A DNA stretch of 29,581 nucleotides from Chloroflexota bacterium (lineage in GTDB: Bacteria; Chloroflexota; UBA6077), in assembly GCA_021806765.1 (NCBI GenBank), contig JAJZQR010000028.1, forward strand, positions 1 through 29,581, read 5' to 3'. The position numbers were made by a program, and so were the translations under genes. The notes under the pieces were generated by a model. It searched no databases, was not told where the DNA came from, and saw only the letters and a list, made by a program, of their open reading frames with translations. Of this stretch, positions 1 through 7,360 are shown piece after piece; position 1 is the first letter of the stretch; each line of letters opens with the position of its first letter.

Positions 1-1943
1 ACTTCCTCGCTTGCCTTCTCCTCCAGCTCATCCTCGCATACCGGGAGGTATACGCTGAACGTGGTTCCCTTCCCCACTTCGCTCTCCAGACCCAGGTGGC
101 CTCCATGGTCTTCCACAATCGCCTGCACGATGCTGAGTCCGAGACCAGAGCCCCGCCTCGTGCCGCTCCTCTTCGTGGTAAAGAAAGCATCGAAGATCTT
201 GCCCCTGATCCCGGGCGGAATCCCAGGGCCGGTGTCGCTCACACTGAGCTTGACGCATCCACCGACCTCCAGCGGATTGTGGCGCCCGCAGGGCTCGTCC
301 ACGTAGACAGTCTCGGTCTTAACGATGATGTGGCCGGCATCCTGCATCGCCTCGCGGGCGTTGAAAACCAGGTTGAGGACCAGTCGCTCGAATTGGGCAG
401 GGGACCCACTGACAGGCTGCAAATCGCGGGCAAGATCGAGGTCAATGACCAGGCTACGGGGCTTGTTCACGATGCTCTCCACGGCTAGCTCTATCACTCG
501 ATTGAGGTCCGTCGGCTGCCGATCGACGACGCCTCTCCTGCCCAGGGCCATCATGTCCTCATTGATCTCGGCCATCTGCTGGGCAGCTTCCTGCATGAGA
601 TCGCAGAGCGTTACGGTGGGGTGGTCCTTGGGCAGCTGCTCCTTGATCAGGTCAGGATAGCCAACAAGGGGCCCCAGAAGGTTGTTGAAGTCGTGTGCTA
701 CCTGGCCCGCTATCCGCCCCGCCGTCTCCAGCCGCTGGGCACGCAGGAGCTGGTCCTCCAACTGCTTGCGCCTGGTGATGTCCACAACGAAGCCCCTCAG
801 GCCGATGGGGATGCCCCCACTCATGATGCGACTGGAACAGATGACGACGGGGAAGGTGCTTCCGTCTTTCCTCACCGCCATGTATTCTTGGGGTTCCAGC
901 GATTGCCCGGCCAGGACCCTCTCGATGTTGCCCATTGCCTTTTCTCGGAACTCAGGGGCCATCGCATCGATAACGTTGATGCCCCTCTCGAAGTCCTCTT
1001 GCTCATAGCCGAAGTGCTCGTAAGCGGCTCGGTTGACGAAGGTTAGGCGCCCCTCTGCATCGATCTCGAAGACCGTCTCGGGCAGGGAGTCTGCCAGTTC
1101 CCTATACCTTCGCTCGCTTTCCCGGAGAGCATCTTCCGCCCTCTTGTGTTCGGTGATGTCAGCGATCACTGCCACGAGGTCGCTGGGGTTGCCAGCCGCA
1201 TCCTGCATGACGGCAGTGGAAACGCTCACGTCGATCAGCAAGCCGTCTTTTCGCTGCCGGCGCATTTCGGCGTTTGTGAGCCTCTCACCCTTCAGCAGCC
1301 GTTCCCGGAGAGCCCGGTAATTCTGCAGTTGGTCAGCGGGGACAATAGGATTCGACAACCCCAGCACCTCCTCCTCCGACCAACCGAAGATGCGAGTGGC
1401 CGCCGGGTTCCAGAGCTTGACGTGATCATTCCGATCAGTGGCAATGATGGCCAGCGGCGAGGCTTGAATCAGGGCCTGCAAGGCCTGGTTGCTCTCCCGC
1501 AGCGCCTCCGAGGACCGCCTTCGATCCGTGATGTCGAAGGCGAAGTGCAGGTAGAGATCCGACCCCATGGGGATCCAGTGCTCATCCCACACCTTTCCCA
1601 GAGCCTCCACCTCCAGGTGCTGCGCCTTGCCCGTTGCGAGGGCAACGGGCGCCAAACACCAGGGACACGGCTCCCTCCTGTGCCCCCACGTCTCGAAGCA
1701 TCGGGTGCCGGGCACGGCGCCGGCCTTCACCCCGGCCTTGTTGGAGGCCACGATTTCACGGTTGGGGCGCAACAGCACGGCCACAGTGGGAAGGGCATCC
1801 AGGAGAAGCTGACTCAGAGGGCTGGTCTCCTGCAACGTGCCCTCCAGCCAGCGGTGCCCGGTCTCCGCTTCTCTCTCCTCCAACTTTCCTTGAGCGGCGG
1901 ACAACTCCTCGGCCAGTTGTCCGCCCGTCTTATCGTCATGCAT
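1..1943 (-). CDS. Three-PAS sensor histidine kinase, C-terminus cut by window edge
   Basis: Reading the minus strand from an ATG at 1943 gives about 647 codons that run off the left edge. No transmembrane segment is visible, so it is probably cytosolic. PAS 1 covers roughly residues 40-140 and carries a cysteine cluster C82-x10-C93-x2-C96. PAS 2 covers about 150-265 and PAS 3 about 280-392. The phosphoacceptor H-box HDFNNLL has its histidine at residue 417. The ATPase domain follows, with an N-box (LNLVFNAREA), a DTGPGIP G1 box and GSGLGLSIV G2 box. HDFNN-type kinases often continue into a receiver domain, which could lie beyond the edge. An AAGG lies 5-6 nt before the ATG, but the frame stays open upstream, so the start is moderately sure. 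It is the last visible gene of a signalling operon, about 100 bp after the broken HD-GYP gene. The kinase role follows from the family; the signal sensed is unknown. Confidence 0.9.
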   Translation of the reverse strand, partial: MHDDKTGGQLAEELSAAQGKLEEREAETGHRWLEGTLQETSPLSQLLLDALPTVAVLLRPNREIVASNKAGVKAGAVPGTRCFETWGHRREPCPWCLAPVALATGKAQHLEVEALGKVWDEHWIPMGSDLYLHFAFDITDRRRSSEALRESNQALQALIQASPLAIIATDRNDHVKLWNPAATRIFGWSEEEVLGLSNPIVPADQLQNYRALRERLLKGERLTNAEMRRQRKDGLLIDVSVSTAVMQDAAGNPSDLVAVIADITEHKRAEDALRESERRYRELADSLPETVFEIDAEGRLTFVNRAAYEHFGYEQEDFERGINVIDAMAPEFREKAMGNIERVLAGQSLEPQEYMAVRKDGSTFPVVICSSRIMSGGIPIGLRGFVVDITRRKQLEDQLLRAQRLETAGRIAGQVAHDFNNLLGPLVGYPDLIKEQLPKDHPTVTLCDLMQEAAQQMAEINEDMMALGRRGVVDRQPTDLNRVIELAVESIVNKPRSLVIDLDLARDLQPVSGSPAQFERLVLNLVFNAREAMQDAGHIIVKTETVYVDEPCGRHNPLEVGGCVKLSVSDTGPGIPPGIRGKIFDAFFTTKRSGTRRGSGLGLSIVQAIVEDHGGHLGLESEVGKGTTFSVYLPVCEDELEEKASEE

Positions 1944-2044
1944 CTGGACCTTCAGTAAGATCAGGATTGATGGATCTGCAGATGAGGCACGCAGGGAAGC
2001 ACCGGGGCACAAGCTCCGCCAGCGTTAGATGCGAATGTCTCGCC

Positions 2045-2525
2045 TCACCACTTCTGGAAGGCTTCCCTGTCCAGTACCGTCAGCCAGGCATCCACGACGT
2101 CTGGATCGTAGAGACTGCCTCTCTTCTGCCGGATTTCTTGCGCCACTCTATCCATGGGGATCGCCGGTCGCCAACCCCATCACCTCTGCTATGAAGGACG
2201 CCAGTCTGCTGACCCGGCGCTGGTGTCCTGCCGTATAGGGATCGCGCACTTCGGCCATCGTTGCCATGGCCTCCATGGCACCCAGGAAGCTGCCCTTTAG
2301 CTGCGCGCACAGCTGCCGCAATTCGGTGTTCTTGCGCCGGATCTCTGAAGCCTTCAGCCCTTCCTCGGCACTTCGGGCCGTCAAGATGCGATAGCCTGCA
2401 GAGCGGAAAAGCCGACACAAAGCGGAAAGGACAGCCGCTTCGTCGTCGACCACCATGACGGTTTCTTGCATCTCCGGCACGGCTCCCCCCTCGGACCTCG
2501 TTGGTGTCGTAACATGGGATGGCAT
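2045..2525 (-). pseudogene. Remnant receiver-HD-GYP gene with two internal deletions
   Basis: The N-terminus is a normal receiver start (MVVDDEAAVLSALCRLF through SAEEGL). It then jumps directly into the coiled-coil linker RRKNTELRQL, so about two thirds of the receiver is missing, including the phosphoacceptor aspartate and the KPW loop. The first helices of an HD-GYP domain follow (RDPYTAGHQRRVSRLASFIAE). The frame stops at a TAG at about 2148, and the HD and GYP catalytic motifs are absent. The C-terminal tail of an HD-GYP domain (QEIRQKRGSLYDPDVVDAW) reappears in another frame, starting at an ATG two bases from that stop, and ends at a TGA at 2045. This fits two deletions in a paralogue of the intact neighbour at 2564-3847. 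The upstream part (2148-2525, possible GTG start near 2480) could still make a short receiver-stub/coiled-coil peptide, but no catalysis is possible. Confidence 0.8.
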
Positions 2526-2563
2526 GTGCTCGTTGAGTGTGGTCTTGGTCTGTTGGCTCTGCC

Positions 2564-3847
2564 TTAGCTGTGGACGTAGACGGTCGGGCTCACCACTCCC
2601 TGACGAACGAGATAGCTCAACTTGTCCAGAAGTGGCCGCCTCAGCGCCTCTCCTCTCGGAACGATCAGCATCCCGGTCGCCGCTGTCACATCTCGAGACA
2701 CCACCATTCCCTCCCTCAACTCCAACACGTTGAGGGCGATTTCCTTAGAGCCGTTGGGGTCGGCAGGGGTCTGGAGGGACTCTCCCAAGGCAGCAACGAT
2801 GGCTGGGTCATAAGCGCCGTCTGGCCCCAGTCTCAGTTGAGTCTCCACGAAAGCTGCTGGCGATCCGGTCTTGGATTCCTGATAGTGATCGAAGGCATCG
2901 GCCACGGCGATGATCCTGGACCCCATGGGGATAGCATCCCATCGCAGCTTGTCGGGATACCCCTTGCCGTCCCATCGCTCGTGGTGATGCCGGACCATTA
3001 CTCCAAGACCTTCCAGGTTATCGATAGTCTCCAGGACAGCCTGCCCTGCAACCGGATGCTGCCTCAGCAGGTCTCGCTCTTTCATGGTCAGGTACTTCTC
3101 ATCTCGTCGGAGGATGTCGTCAGGCAGGCTGATTTTCCCGATGTCGTGTAGGAGAGCCGCTATCTCTACATTCGTCGTGAGTTCTTCGCTCAACCCCATT
3201 TGCCGGCAGATGGATAGGGTCAGGAGCGTGACTCGCCTGGCGTGCCGGCCAAAGGTCGGGTTACGCAGTTCGATGAACCCGGTAAACACCTTTATGGTGT
3301 TGAGAAAACTCCCTTTCAGCCGTTGGTAAAGGTGCTCCAACTCGACGCTCTTCTGCCGGATCTCCTCGGTGCGCTGCTCGACAGCCTGTTGAAGGCTCTC
3401 GTTCCACCCCTTCAGCATGCCGTTCTGTTCCTGGATGAGAGCCTGCATTCGCCGGTTCTCCATTATCAGCCGGTACTGATCGATCCCCTGCCTCACCAGC
3501 AGCCGCAGATCCTCGGGGTTCCACGGTTTGGCCACGAAGCGGTAGACCTCTCCCTGATTGATGGCCTGGGTCGCGGCATCCAGGTCTGCGTATCCCGTCA
3601 GCATGATTCTCACAGTGTCGGGCCAGTTCTCCCGTACCTGGTTGAGGAATTCGACGCCGGTTACTTCGGGCATGGAATTGTCGGAGATCACAAGCCCCAC
3701 GCTGTTGTTGCGGAGGATTTCCAGTCCCTCCGCAGCGCTAGATGCCGCATAGACCCGATAACCATCCGTTCTGAAGAGACGCCGTAGTGAGGACAGGACG
3801 TTGTCCTCGTCGTCCACGAGCAGTATGGCGTTGCCGACCTCTCCCAC
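2564..3847 (-). CDS. Response regulator with HD-GYP phosphodiesterase output
   Basis: Predicted cytosolic protein of 427 residues. The receiver domain (about 5-125) has the acidic pair in LLVDDED, phosphoacceptor D56 in ISDNSMP and K107 in the KPW loop. A coiled coil (about 125-180) leads to an HD-GYP domain (about 185-350) with HDIGK at 234-238 and an intact HHERWDGKGYP at 288-298. About 75 further residues form a C-terminal extension. HD-GYP proteins of the RpfG type hydrolyse cyclic-di-GMP, and all signature residues are kept, so activity is likely. I chose the GTG at 3847 because GGAGG lies 5 nt upstream; a TTG at 3859 is also in frame but overlaps that Shine-Dalgarno site. The gene begins only about 15 bp after the receiver-PAS gene and is surely co-transcribed with it. 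One of the two kinases in the cluster is the obvious phosphodonor, by inference. Confidence 0.93.
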   Translation of the reverse strand: MGEVGNAILLVDDEDNVLSSLRRLFRTDGYRVYAASSAAEGLEILRNNSVGLVISDNSMPEVTGVEFLNQVRENWPDTVRIMLTGYADLDAATQAINQGEVYRFVAKPWNPEDLRLLVRQGIDQYRLIMENRRMQALIQEQNGMLKGWNESLQQAVEQRTEEIRQKSVELEHLYQRLKGSFLNTIKVFTGFIELRNPTFGRHARRVTLLTLSICRQMGLSEELTTNVEIAALLHDIGKISLPDDILRRDEKYLTMKERDLLRQHPVAGQAVLETIDNLEGLGVMVRHHHERWDGKGYPDKLRWDAIPMGSRIIAVADAFDHYQESKTGSPAAFVETQLRLGPDGAYDPAIVAALGESLQTPADPNGSKEIALNVLELREGMVVSRDVTAATGMLIVPRGEALRRPLLDKLSYLVRQGVVSPTVYVHS

Positions 3848-3862
3848 GAAAGCCTCCAAACG

Positions 3863-4762
3863 TCAGTGAGAAACCCTCTCGCCGGTGACGAAACCGCTGA
3901 TCAAGACCCCCCGCCTCTGTCCATCTTCGGTGTCTCCCAAGGGAACGCAGTCGACCTTCACCGATTGCCCGTCGAGTATCAGTAGTGCGTTCTTCCGCTC
4001 AGCGCCACGGTGTGCCACGGTGCGTGCGATCTCTACTACCTCTCTGGGGAGCACAGTGTCGACAGCGCTTCCCAAAATCGACAGCCGATCTATGCCAAAC
4101 ACACAGTTGACGTGGGGGTTGGCGAAGGTGACCATCTCATCGCAATCTACGCCAATTAGCCCAGCGGGTACGGCGTTTAGAACGTTCTGCAAGGTTCGGA
4201 TAACCGCGATCTCGGCGTAATCCTCACCCAGACACGGGCTAGTCGCGGCTTCGTGCAGTTCCACTCCACCGTCTGGCCTTTCGGGAATCATCTCCAGCCG
4301 CCCCATCTCCTTGCGCAGAGTGGTGACCTCGTCCAGAACCGAGAAAGCGAATCTGGTGGCTTCGAACTGCTGGACGGAGGCGCGGATGGTCGTCTTCAAC
4401 TCCTCCTCATCCCACGGTTTGGAGATGAACCTGTATACCTCTCCCTGGTTGATTGCCGACTGCACCATCTCCGCGTCGGCGTACCCGCTGAGGACTATTC
4501 GAACAGTGTCGGGATGGAGGGCTCGAACGCGGCTCAGGAACTCTATCCCGTTCATGCTCGGCATCCGGAAGTCACTGACAACCACCCCAATAGCACTCTC
4601 GCTCTCCTCAAGTAACGCCAGGGCATCGGTGCCCGAGTTGCATGTGAGGACCCCGTAGTCTTCTCGGCGCAGCACCCGCTTCAGGGCGCTGAGTATGCTC
4701 TCCTCATCATCCACCAAGAGAACCATGGGTGCTTCGTCGGCGATGCGGTCATTCTCCGGCAT
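3863..4762 (-). CDS. Response regulator with PAS-like output domain
   Basis: 299 residues. The receiver domain (about 12-130) has LLVDDEE, phosphoacceptor D64 in VVSDFRMP, the LSGYAD switch region and K115 in SKPW. A short helical linker leads to a PAS-like domain (about 185-295: an LNAVPAGLIGVD opening, then FANPHVNCVFGID, and a C-terminal beta region ending GVLISGF). There is no DNA-binding, GGDEF, EAL or HD-GYP domain, so it may act as an adaptor or relay, with the PAS module used for dimerisation or ligand sensing. Its receiver closely resembles that of the downstream HD-GYP protein (shared pattern DTVRI, GYAD, INQGEVYRF), which suggests duplication. It overlaps the 3' end of the HDOD gene by 14 bp, so translation is probably coupled. 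The Shine-Dalgarno site before the ATG is weak, as expected with coupling. Confidence 0.88.
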   Translation of the reverse strand: MPENDRIADEAPMVLLVDDEESILSALKRVLRREDYGVLTCNSGTDALALLEESESAIGVVVSDFRMPSMNGIEFLSRVRALHPDTVRIVLSGYADAEMVQSAINQGEVYRFISKPWDEEELKTTIRASVQQFEATRFAFSVLDEVTTLRKEMGRLEMIPERPDGGVELHEAATSPCLGEDYAEIAVIRTLQNVLNAVPAGLIGVDCDEMVTFANPHVNCVFGIDRLSILGSAVDTVLPREVVEIARTVAHRGAERKNALLILDGQSVKVDCVPLGDTEDGQRRGVLISGFVTGERVSH

Positions 4763-5666
4763 GTCTTGATACCTGCGAATGAGTTGCCGTGGGTATGGCG
4801 GTGGAACCCCCTAGCAGAGCATCAACTCGCTGTATGAGTTGGGAGATGGTCTCAGGGTCGAACTGGTTGTCTTTGCCCTCACTCAGCAATTCGTTAGGAG
4901 TTGCTTCCGCGCCGAGTAGCCGGCTGGCTGAGTCAGCCACCCGGACGATGGCGAGAAGTCGCCTGATTCGTTTCTCTTCTGCCTCTGATTCCCCGGCCAC
5001 CGTTGGGCAGCTGTTGTGATGCTCCGCAATGCAGCAGTGAAATGGCAGGGGAAAGTTCCATCGTTTGGACAGAACCGTGCCGGTTTGGGTGTGATCAATG
5101 CCCAAGAGCTCTTGTTCGGCGTCACGGGAATCCATCCCTTTCTTCTTCGCAAACTCGACACTGTTGGCAAACTCCTGAGGAACGGAGACTCCCAGCACTA
5201 CCTTGCCGACGTCGTGCAACAACCCCGCAATAAACGCTTCTTCGACGGGATCATATCGACTGTGTCTGGCAATGGCTTGAGCCCACATCGCGCAGGAGAA
5301 GGAATGGCGCCAGACCAACTCCCGATTAGCTGCCGCTCTCGGCTTCTGAACGGAGCCCGTTTCAAAAAGGGAGATGCCTAGGAGCAGAAGCCGAACCTGT
5401 TCAAAACCGAGCAGCGTGACCGCGTGTCTTACGCTGCTGATCCGCCTTGGTAGCCCATAGAAAGCTGAGTTAATGACGCGGAGCAGTCTGGCGGTGATGG
5501 CTTCGTCCCTGGAGATCACCCTGGCGATATCGGAGGCGCTCGATGCTCTGTCATCTAGGAGCCCCATCGCCTTCTGAATTGCGACCGGCATCGGCGGCAA
5601 CTGTTCGGAGTCTCGAAGCCAGGCCTTTACACGGCGACGAGTCTGTTCGACGTCTGCTGAACTCAT
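4749..5666 (-). CDS. HDOD domain protein
   Basis: 305 residues, mostly one HDOD domain (about 18-235). Typical HDOD features are LPPMPVAIQKAMGLLDD near the N-terminus, ISRDEAITARLLRVINSAFYG at 52-71, and HAVTLLGFEQVR at 81-92. Unlike many HDOD proteins it retains an HD-like motif, HDVGK at 151-155, and a second histidine cluster EHH at 215-217. HDOD proteins are usually non-enzymatic signalling modules near two-component genes; whether these histidines bind metal here is unknown. The ATG overlaps the stop of the upstream kinase gene by 4 bp (ATGA), and GGGGAGAA lies 6 nt upstream. The C-terminus overlaps the receiver-PAS gene by 14 bp. It probably works as a scaffold or output in the same pathway as the cyclic-di-GMP phosphodiesterase downstream. 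Confidence 0.9.
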   Translation of the reverse strand: MSSADVEQTRRRVKAWLRDSEQLPPMPVAIQKAMGLLDDRASSASDIARVISRDEAITARLLRVINSAFYGLPRRISSVRHAVTLLGFEQVRLLLLGISLFETGSVQKPRAAANRELVWRHSFSCAMWAQAIARHSRYDPVEEAFIAGLLHDVGKVVLGVSVPQEFANSVEFAKKKGMDSRDAEQELLGIDHTQTGTVLSKRWNFPLPFHCCIAEHHNSCPTVAGESEAEEKRIRRLLAIVRVADSASRLLGAEATPNELLSEGKDNQFDPETISQLIQRVDALLGGSTAIPTATHSQVSRHAGE

Positions 5667-7075
5667 CGGCGGTTCTCCCCATCAGCAGACTTCTCGTACA
5701 ACGGCGGGTCCACGAGCAGTTCCACTGTGAAGGTAGTGCCTACACCGACTTCGCTGCCCACCCGTATCTTCCCTCCATGATTCTTGATCAGACTGTAGCT
5801 GATCGATAACCCCAGCCCGGTCCCTTGCCCGATGGGCTTGGTGGTGAAGAAGGGGTCATAGATCCTGTTGAGGTCCCTCGGGGGAATTCCCCTGCCGTTA
5901 TCGGCGATCTCGACGAAGGCCATATCTTGAGTCGAATAGGTTCGAAGGCGGATACTGCCTTGCTTTCCCTTCTCAATGGCCTGCCCGGCATTGACCAGCA
6001 TATTTATGAATACTTGGACCAACTGGTTGGAATTACACTGGATTTGGGGTACTTCTCCGTATTCCTTGACCACCGTGCAGGTGTACTTAAGCTGGTTCCA
6101 CACGATGTTCAGGGCGCTGTCCAGGATCGAGTTGATGTTGGCCTGCTGAAACTCGCCGGTATCCGCCCGGGCGAAGGTCTTCAGATCCTGAACAATCTTC
6201 CTGACCCGCCGAGACCCTTCCACGGACTCCTGAATCAGTCCGTCCACGTCGTCCAGGATGTAGCCGAGGTCGAGCTTCTCCCTCAGTTGGTCGATTTCTT
6301 CCAAGAGAAGCGCGATCCGGCCACCCTCGAGAGTCCTCAGCGCCTGGTGCATCCCCTCCACCCTAACGAGGTACGATTTCACATCCCGAAAGTACTCTCC
6401 CAACGTGTTCAAATTGCTGCTGATAAACCCAATGGGATTGTTGATCTCGTGGGCTACGCCTGCGGCCAACTGCCCGATGGAGGCCATTTTCTCCCACTGA
6501 ACCAGCAGCGCCTGGGGCTGCTTCAACTCCTCCACCATACACATGACCGATGGAGATTGGTCACCTGGGGTGTGGATCAGCGATGCGGAGAGCCGCCCCC
6601 ACATCGTCGATCCGTCTTTCCGACAGTAGCGTTGTTCGACCTCGTAGGAGTTGCGTTTCCCCGCGATCAATTCGGATAGCAGGTCGCCATCCCCAGGTGA
6701 ATCCTCCGGGTGGGCCAGGTCGGAGTGACTCATACCGAGAAGCTCTTCCCCCTCGTATCCCAGCATTCTCCGGAGCGCGGGGTTGGCCTGCACGATGCGC
6801 CCCTTCTGATTGACCAGCGCAATCCCGAAGGCTGCGCTTCTGAATATCGCCTGGAATCGTTCCTCGCTCTGCCGTAGGGCCTCCTCTGCCCGTCTGCACC
6901 CAAAGGCATTGCCTTTGCACTCTGAAGCCATGCGAAGAACTGCCAAGCCGTCGTCGCTCCAGATGTCGCTTTCCATGACATTGTCAGGACCTATGACTCT
7001 CAATGCATTCTCAGCTCGCCTACAATTGACTTCCGCCTCCTGTGACTTCAACAGTAGGCTGCGGAGGGCATGCAA
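5663..7075 (-). CDS. PAS-domain sensor histidine kinase
   Basis: About 470 residues and no membrane helix. A short N-terminal helical region leads to one PAS domain (about 68-185: RFQAIFRSAAFGIALVNQ, then NPALRRMLGYEGEELLG). The H-box is GQLAAGVAHEINNPIGF, with phosphoacceptor H209. A long helical insert lies at about 225-300, followed by a catalytic domain with N-box (INMLVNAGQAI), G1 (DNGRGIP, 392-398), F-box (DPFFTTK) and G2 (GQGTGLGLSIS). This is the HEINNP group of soluble kinases. It is the first gene of the operon, divergent from the HTH gene at 7361. The start is uncertain: TTG at 7075 is the furthest candidate before an upstream in-frame TGA about 40 nt away, and its GAGGG is only 2 nt away. 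An inner start is possible without loss of a domain. The 3' end overlaps the HDOD gene by 4 bp. Confidence 0.9.
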   Translation of the reverse strand: MHALRSLLLKSQEAEVNCRRAENALRVIGPDNVMESDIWSDDGLAVLRMASECKGNAFGCRRAEEALRQSEERFQAIFRSAAFGIALVNQKGRIVQANPALRRMLGYEGEELLGMSHSDLAHPEDSPGDGDLLSELIAGKRNSYEVEQRYCRKDGSTMWGRLSASLIHTPGDQSPSVMCMVEELKQPQALLVQWEKMASIGQLAAGVAHEINNPIGFISSNLNTLGEYFRDVKSYLVRVEGMHQALRTLEGGRIALLLEEIDQLREKLDLGYILDDVDGLIQESVEGSRRVRKIVQDLKTFARADTGEFQQANINSILDSALNIVWNQLKYTCTVVKEYGEVPQIQCNSNQLVQVFINMLVNAGQAIEKGKQGSIRLRTYSTQDMAFVEIADNGRGIPPRDLNRIYDPFFTTKPIGQGTGLGLSISYSLIKNHGGKIRVGSEVGVGTTFTVELLVDPPLYEKSADGENRR

Positions 7076-7360
7076 TCCCTCAATCAGTTGCGCTCTGGTA
7101 CGGTTTCAGTCCCCCGGGCGCGACAGCTGCAGAACAGCTGCAGACTTGGTCGTGAGAAACGGCAGCCGCGCCCCCAGTCTCCTAGCCCATATAATCGATA
7201 TCGGACTCTGGCTGCGCGGAGAGAGTGTCTCGCGCGCCAGTCGTGGCTCAGGTCGATACTCGCTGTGGGGCCAGAACTGGCTCTTGCACTGGGCCGAGAG
7301 GGCTGCGGCCACCCAGTCGCATGCCGAGATTCAACTTAGGGTAGAAATAGGATAGGGGAG
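7076..7360. promoter_or_regulatory. Divergent intergenic region between kinase operon and HTH gene
   Basis: This 285-bp gap must carry promoters for both directions. A TATAAT hexamer lies at 7190-7195 on the plus strand, but no good -35 sits 16-18 bp before it. A perfect tandem repeat lies at 7123-7144. I see no terminator or RNA gene. Confidence 0.4.
7123..7144. repeat. Perfect tandem 11-bp repeat, candidate operator
   Basis: Two adjacent copies of ACAGCTGCAGA lie in the divergent intergenic region. Each contains the palindromes CAGCTG and CTGCAG. The 11-bp period is about one helical turn, so two protein subunits would bind the same DNA face. The HTH protein at 7361 is the natural candidate binder, by inference only. 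Confidence 0.45.

Noticed and set aside
4749..4762. Frameshift between the HDOD and receiver-PAS genes
   Set aside because: The 14-bp overlap joins two complete proteins, each with its own natural end, so it is normal coupling.
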